A DNA stretch of 64,000 nucleotides from Miscanthus floridulus (Eukaryota > Streptophyta > Magnoliopsida > Poales > Poaceae): assembly GCF_019320115.1 (NCBI RefSeq), contig NC_089598.1, positions 33,191,193 to 33,255,192 of the forward strand, in the 5' to 3' direction. Shown here piece after piece: positions 58,468 through 64,000 of this stretch; position 1 is the first letter of the stretch, and each line of letters starts with the position of its first letter. A model generated the notes under the pieces. The model saw only the letters and a program-made list of their open reading frames with translations, ran no database searches and was not told where the DNA came from. Position numbers and translations under genes: made by a program.

Positions 58468-59224
58468 GCGTCCGGTCACCCCGCTGAGGCACATAACGGT
58501 TCATTTTTCAGCCCATGTTATAAATATTTCCTCCATTCATGTGTGGGGGTACTTTTGCTCATTCCAACAACTGAGAAACACCTTTGAGAGTGCCAAGAAG
58601 AGCAAGGTCCTAGTGAGGTGATTGAGATTTGATAATCCCAAAGAGAGCCCTCATTAGTGTGATCAAGAGTAGCAAAGTGTGCATCCACCCATCTCATTAG
58701 GCTTGTCGTGATCAAGTGAGAGTCCGTGCTTGTTACTCTTGGTGATCGCCATCACCTAGATGGCTTGGTGGTCATTGGGAGCTTGGTGATCATCCGTGGA
58801 GCTTGTGGATGACCCAACTCAAGTTGTGAGCGGTTGTGGGTGATTCACCGTGATGGAGTGTTGAAGAATCAACCCGTAGAGAGCACTTGATCCTTGTGCG
58901 GATCAAGGGGGAGCTACACCCTTGCGCGGGTGCTCCAACGAGGACTAGTGGGGAGTGGCAACTCTCCGATACCTCGGCAAAACATCACCGCGTTCCTCCT
59001 TCTCTCTTTACTTTGAGCAATTCAATTCTTGTCTTTTACATTCCTAGAATTGCCATGCTAAAGTAGGATTGGAACTTAGGGTGCTAAACTTTTGTGCGTT
59101 AGATCAATAGAAACACTTTCTAGGCACAAGGGGTTAATTGGGCTAACCGTAGAGTTTAATTATTGCAAAGAAATTTAGAATTAGCCCAATTCACCCCCCT
59201 CTTGGGCATCTTGATCCTTTCAAT

Positions 59225-59237
59225 TGGTATTGGAGCC
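59225..59237 (+). other. SIRE primer-binding site
   Basis: TGGTATTGGAGCC lies two bases after the LTR. It is a variant of the initiator-Met type site, in the expected place. Confidence 0.7.
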
Positions 59238-59275
59238 TCATGCTCATGTATTTAGGCTTAACCGCCTAGAAAAAG

Positions 59276-61663
59276 ATGCCTCACAGGGATGGACCTCCTC
59301 CTATTTTTGAGGGGGATGATTTTCCATATTGGAAAATTCACATGGAGGCGTACTTAGAAGCTCTAGATGTTGGAATACTTAGAGCCGCCTCACAAGGTTT
59401 CCCAAATCCTCGGGATGCCACACACCCACAAGGCGATGAGTTGAATTATGAAAAATGGAATGCAAAGGCTAGAAACACCATATTTAGAGGCCTTTGTAAA
59501 GATGTGTTCAACCGGGGAGGAACCACAAAGACGCCCATGCACTATGGTCGGACGTTTGTGCGCTCCATGAGGGAACAAAGAGTGAGCATGAGGAACGCTA
59601 TTATCTTGTCATGAAAAAGCTCAACTCTTTTGAAATGCTTGCTAAAGAATGTGTTAATGAAATGTATTCTCGTTTGAATGTTCTTGTAGAGGAAGTCAAT
59701 GGGCTTGGACTCACTCAAATGCAACCATCCGATGTTGTAAGAAAGATCTTGAGTCTCCTCCCCATTGACAAATATGGGCATATTGTGACCGTGCTTCATC
59801 AAGGTGATCTTTCCACCGCTACACCGACACAAATCTTGGGGAAGATCAATGCTCATGAGATGTACATGCACATCACACCTCAGGATGGCTCATCCTCTAC
59901 TATGAAGAAAGAAAAAGATTTAGCATTCAAAGCTAGTCAAGAGAAGGGCAAAGCAAAGCTTGAGTATGAGAGCTCAAGTGATGATGAAGTTGATGATGCA
60001 AGCCTTGTTCTCATGGTGAGAAAAACCGCCAAGATGCTAAAGAAGCTAAACAAGAGTGGCATCAAGTTTGATGGCAAGAAGAAGAAGTTCTTCACTAGCT
60101 CTAGAAGGAAGCCAATCTCCAAGATGGATTGTTACAATTGTGGAGAACTTGGTCATCTAGCTCACCAATGCACAAAGCCCAAGAAAGATAAGTTCAAGAA
60201 CAAGAACAAGGGCAAGAAAGATGACTCAAGTGATGAAGATGAGAAGAAGAAAGACAAGCCATACAAGAAGAGAGATGGCAAGAAGGACTTTCACAAGAAG
60301 AAGAAGAGTGGAAAGACATACATCATCGGTGATTGGCTCACGGACATTGATTCATCTAGTGGCTCATCCGATGATGATAGTGACAATGAGAAGGTGGCCG
60401 CCATTGTTATTGACTCTTCATCATCTTCACCACCACCATTGCCATCATCCTCTACACACCTATGCCTTATGACCAAGGGTGAACACAAGGTATCAAATGA
60501 TGATGAGAGTAGTGGTGATGAACATGCTAGTAATGATGATAGCGATAGTGATGATGATGAATATGAATCACCTTCTTATGATGATCTTGTTAAATTACTA
60601 AATAAATACTCCAAGATCATTATAAAGACTAGAGCTAAGAATGACAAGCTAGAAGCTAAAAATGATTCTCTTTTAGCTAAATGTGATATAGCCGAAAAGG
60701 CTAGTGTTGAGCTTAGAGAAGCAAATGAAGCTATGTCATCCAAACTCAAGGAGCTCAAATCTTATAAGAAAGAGCTTAAAGATACACATGATAAACTTGA
60801 GAGGATGCATAAAGAGCTCATCACTAGCCATAATATGCTAAAAGATGAATATACTACTCTTAAGATTAATCATGATAATCTTGTTATTGCTCAAGAATTC
60901 TTATCCAATGAGCCACATTATGCTACTAACGATGTTGTTAAGATTGATATAGCTACATCATGTGATGATTTGATCATTGAGAGCATTGAGCAAAGTTCTA
61001 GTAGCAAGGGCAAGCAAGTGGTTGAGGTCGATGATTATGATGAGTTTGTAAAGCTCAAGAATGACTATGAAAAGCTCAAGAAAGATTTTGAACAACTCAA
61101 AACCACCAAGTCTATAGTGCTAGAAACTCTTGTTTGTGATGATGGTTTGATCCTTGAGAATGCAATGCTCAAAGAAGAGAACAAGAAGCTCAAGGAAGAG
61201 AAAAAACAATGATGCTCTCAAGGAAGAAAACAAGAAGCTCAAGTTGGAGAAAGAGCACCTCAAGGTTGGATTGAGAAAGTTTGCTAGAGGCAAGCATCTT
61301 CAAAGTGAGCTACTTATGAATACCATCATGAAGATGGATATAAGTGGCATTGGGTACATGGCAAACAAAGAGAAGAAGGCTCAAGCTCAACAACATAAGC
61401 CAAAGCCAAAGAAGTGTTTTGAGTGTGGACAAGAAGGCCACTTTGCTCATGAGTGCAAAACTCCACCACCACAACCCTTGCCCAAGCATGCTAGACCTTT
61501 TGCCTTCAATGCTCACTACATACTTAGAAAGGACTCTAGTGGAAAGATGAAAGCCATGTTCTTAGGACCCCCCAACAAGAATAGGCATAAGAAAATTTGG
61601 GTTGCTAAGTCACTTGTTGAGAAGGTGAAGGACCCTCAACAAGTTTGGGTTCCTAAAGCTTGA
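59276..61663 (+). pseudogene. SIRE gag, two frame breaks
   Basis: It starts MPHRDGPPPIFEGDDF (capsid-like region, DUF4219/UBN2 type). It continues with NSFEMLAKECVNEMYSRL, an acidic and Lys-rich part with zinc knuckle CYNCGELGHLAHQC (about 60128-60170), a long coiled-coil region (60590-61260) and a second knuckle CFECGQEGHFAHEC (about 61417). A shift lies near 59515-59525. An extra A in a run at about 61200-61205 moves the tail to another frame. The product would package element RNA. Both breaks are single-base and in or near homopolymers. Confidence 0.88.
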
Positions 61664-61677
61664 TCTCTTGTGTGTAG

Positions 61678-64000
61678 GTGAACTACAAGACCAGTGGAAG
61701 TCATTGTGTTATTGATAGTGGTTGCACACAACATATGACCGGTGATCCTCGTATGTTCACCTCACTAGATGAAGAAGTAGATGGACAAGAAAGAATCACA
61801 TTTGGATATAACTCAAAGGGCAAGGTTAAAGGATTGGGCAAAGTGGCAATATCAAATGATCATCCTATCTCAAATGTGCTATATGTTGCTTCTTTGAGTT
61901 TCAACTTGCTATCTATTGGACAATTGTGTGATCTTGGCTTCCAATGCTTGTTCACCGAGAAGGAAGTTGTTGTATCTAAGAAGGATGATGATCAAGTGAT
62001 ATTTAAAGGATTTAGATACAACAACCTATATCTAGTGGATTTCACCTCCGAAGATGCAAATTTGAAGACTTGTCTATTCACCAAAACAACACTTGGGTGA
62101 CTATGGCATAGAAGACTTGCTCATGTTGGGATGAGCTCACTCAAGAAGCTAATGAAGAATGATTTGGTGAGAGGGTTGAAGGATGTGAAGTTTGAGAAGG
62201 ACAAGCTTTGTAGCGCATGTCAAGCCAGCAAGCAAGTTGCAAATACTCATCCAACCAAAGCTTTCATGTCAACCACAAGAGTGCTAGAACTTCTTCACAT
62301 GGACTTATTTGAGCCAACAACATACAAGAGTTTGGGAGGAAATCTTTATTATCTTGTGATTGTTGATGACTATTCAAGATATACATGGGTATTCTTTTTT
62401 CATAACAAATCTAAAGTTGCATCATGCTTCAAGAAGTTTGCCAAGAGAGCACAAAATGAATTTGAAATGAAGCTCAAGAAGATAAGAAGTGACAATGGGA
62501 AGGAATTTGACAACACAAACATAGAAGCCTATTGTGATGAAGTTGGAATCAAACATGTGGTCTTCGCAACATATACTCCTCAACAAAATGGTGTAGTTGA
62601 GAGAAAGAACTGGACTTTGATCACTCTTGCAAGAACAATGCTTGATGAGTACAACACCCCTGAAGCTCTATGGGCAGAAGCTATCAACACCGCATGCTAT
62701 GTATCCAACCGCCTATTCCTTCAAAAGTTCCTTGGCAAGACACCTTATGAGTTGCTCAATGGAAAGAAGCCGGACGTCTCCTTCTTTAGGGTGTTTGGTT
62801 GCAAATGCTACATCTACAAGAAGCGACAACACCTAGGGAAGTTTCAAAGATGTGATATTGGTTTTCTTGTTGGTTACTCATCAAAGTCTAAAGCATATAG
62901 AGTATTTAATCATGCCACCGGCTTGGTTGAAGAAACATATGATGTGGAATTTGATGAATCTAATGGCTCCCAAGGAGCACATGAGAATCTTGATGATGTA
63001 GGTGATGAACCATTGAGGGAGGCTATGAAGAACATTCTGGTTGGAGACATCAAGCCTAAAGATGATGAAGATGATGTACAAGTGATTGATCCACCTTCTT
63101 CATCAAGTGTGCCACAAGATGGTGATAAAGATGGGAGAGTAGAAAATGAAGACACTCATGTCTCCCATGATCAAATGGTGATATAAGCACAAGATGTTGA
63201 TGCTCCATAACCTCCTCCTCAAGTGGTTAATAGAAGAAATACACCTCTACTACAAGATCATCCACAAGATCTCATCATAGGGAGTCCATCAAAGGGTGTA
63301 ATGACTCGCTCACAAAAACTTGCTTCATTTATTGCTCATCACTCTTTTGTCTCTTGCTTTGAGCCTACTAAGGTAGAAGAAGCTCTTCAAGATCCAAATT
63401 GGATAGATGTAATGCATGAAGAGTTGAACAACTTCACCCACAATGAAGTTTGGACTCTTGAAGAGTGGCCAAAAGGTGCAAGAGTCATTAGAACAAAGTG
63501 GGTGTTCCGCAACAAGCAAGATGATCAAGGCGTAGTTGTGAGGAACAAGGCAAGACTAGTTGCAAAGGGGTTCTCTCAAGTTGAAGGTTTGGATTTTGGA
63601 GAGACCTTTGCACTGGTTGCAAGATTAGAAGCCATCCGTATCCTCCTTGCATATGCATCACATCATGAAATGAAACTATATCAAATGGATGTGAAAAGTG
63701 CTTTTTTAAATGGCTTTATTAATGAACTAGTCTATGTTGATCAACCTTCTGGGTTTGAAGACCCTAGATATTCTAATCATGTTTATAGGTTGTCCAAGGC
63801 ATTATATGGGCTTAAGCAAGCCCCAAGAGCTTGGTATGAGCGCCTTCGGGACTTCCTCATTGAGAAGGGCTTCACCATTGGGAAGATCGACACCACACTA
63901 TTCACCAAGAAGCTTGATGGGCATATCTTCATTTGTCAAGTGTATGTTGATGATATCATCTTTGGATCATGAAATGAAGATTCTTGCAAAGAGTTTGGTG
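61678..64000 (+). pseudogene. SIRE pol (protease, integrase, RT), partial
   Basis: Protease SHCVIDSGCTQHMTGD (61708); GAG-pre-integrase LWHRRLAHVG (62101); integrase RVLELLHMDLFEPTTY with a QQNGVVERKNWTL segment (62281-62620); RT from [15 protein letters not shown] (63393) through [15 protein letters not shown] to YVDDIIFGS (63946). One frame throughout, with stops at 62098 (TGA), 63184 (TAA), 63208 (TAA) and 63970 (TGA). It lies in a different frame from the end of gag. The window ends inside RT. Confidence 0.9.

Larger units (their letters stand above)
55740..59222 (+). repeat. SIRE 5' LTR with internal insert
   Basis: 3,483 bp with TGAAAG...CTTTCA inverted ends. The LTR proper is at 55740 to about 56449 and about 58468 to 59222, separated by an insert. 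It contains many short GCGTCCGGTC / GACCGGACGC motifs in both orientations. Confidence 0.85.
55740..64000 (+). mobile_element. SIRE/Maximus-type Copia element, 3' end outside
   Basis: The LTR begins TGAAAGCATCTAGGC and ends GATCCTTTCA, followed by a primer-binding site. The internal region encodes a gag with long acidic/Lys-rich coiled region and two zinc knuckles, then protease, integrase and RT. The large size, long LTR and gag type are those of the SIRE (Maximus) lineage. The 3' LTR is not in the window. Confidence 0.9.

Overview
The window is nuclear DNA of a grass, probably a PACMAD or Andropogoneae-type species such as sorghum, Miscanthus or sugarcane. That identification is an inference. 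It rests on introns with GT-AG borders, a grass Au-type SINE, Stowaway, Tourist and hAT MITEs of types common in grass genes, a nest of Ty1/Copia and Ty3/Gypsy elements, and two genes of plant-specific families. There is no prokaryotic organisation.

Layout. 1-5024 holds a decayed plus-strand Copia element with a 126-bp 3' LTR. 6182-16426 holds six exons of a CELLULOSE SYNTHASE INTERACTIVE (CSI1-type) armadillo/C2 gene whose 5' exon(s) lie outside the window; its introns carry a Stowaway MITE, a LINE-type tail, an Au-type SINE with a perfect 21-bp target duplication, and a 5'-truncated RTE LINE. 16427-21573 is intergenic with several MITEs. 21574-25990 is a Mutator-like element with long terminal inverted repeats; it has no visible transposase but carries a decayed, intron-containing plant mobile domain (PMD) gene. 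25991-29623 is a repeat-rich spacer: a CAACAT-rich repeat, a LINE zinc-finger relic, a Tourist MITE and an interleaved foldback. 29904-31321 is an intact two-exon FLZ (FCS-like zinc finger, DUF581) gene. 31322-35329 is spacer with MITEs.

From 35330 onward the window is a retrotransposon nest whose order can be read. A LINE (35330-36101 plus 49281-50054) was hit by hAT-type MITEs. It was then split by a Tat-lineage Gypsy element (36102-49275, target duplication GTAAT). That Gypsy element was itself split by a minus-strand Copia (38697-43456, target duplication CACTC, LTRs differing at 5 of 194 positions). The LINE is cut at about 50055 by a probable Gypsy 5' LTR with an initiator-Met-type primer-binding site. 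The leader of that element is cut at 55740 by a SIRE/Maximus-type Copia, which runs off the right edge. The SIRE LTR carries a further insert of about 2 kb with a coding-like frame.

Only CSI1 and FLZ look like host genes. The most informative signal is a contrast in damage. CSI1 exons carry about nine single-base indels in short homopolymers and no nonsense substitutions. Two element frames (Copia 38904-43226 and the insert at 57165-58447) have no frameshift but 19 stops, 17 TAG and 2 TGA, which fits deamination of methylated CAG (CHG) and CG sites. I found no clearly new biological system; the PMD-carrying MULE and the interleaved foldback next to FLZ are the best leads.
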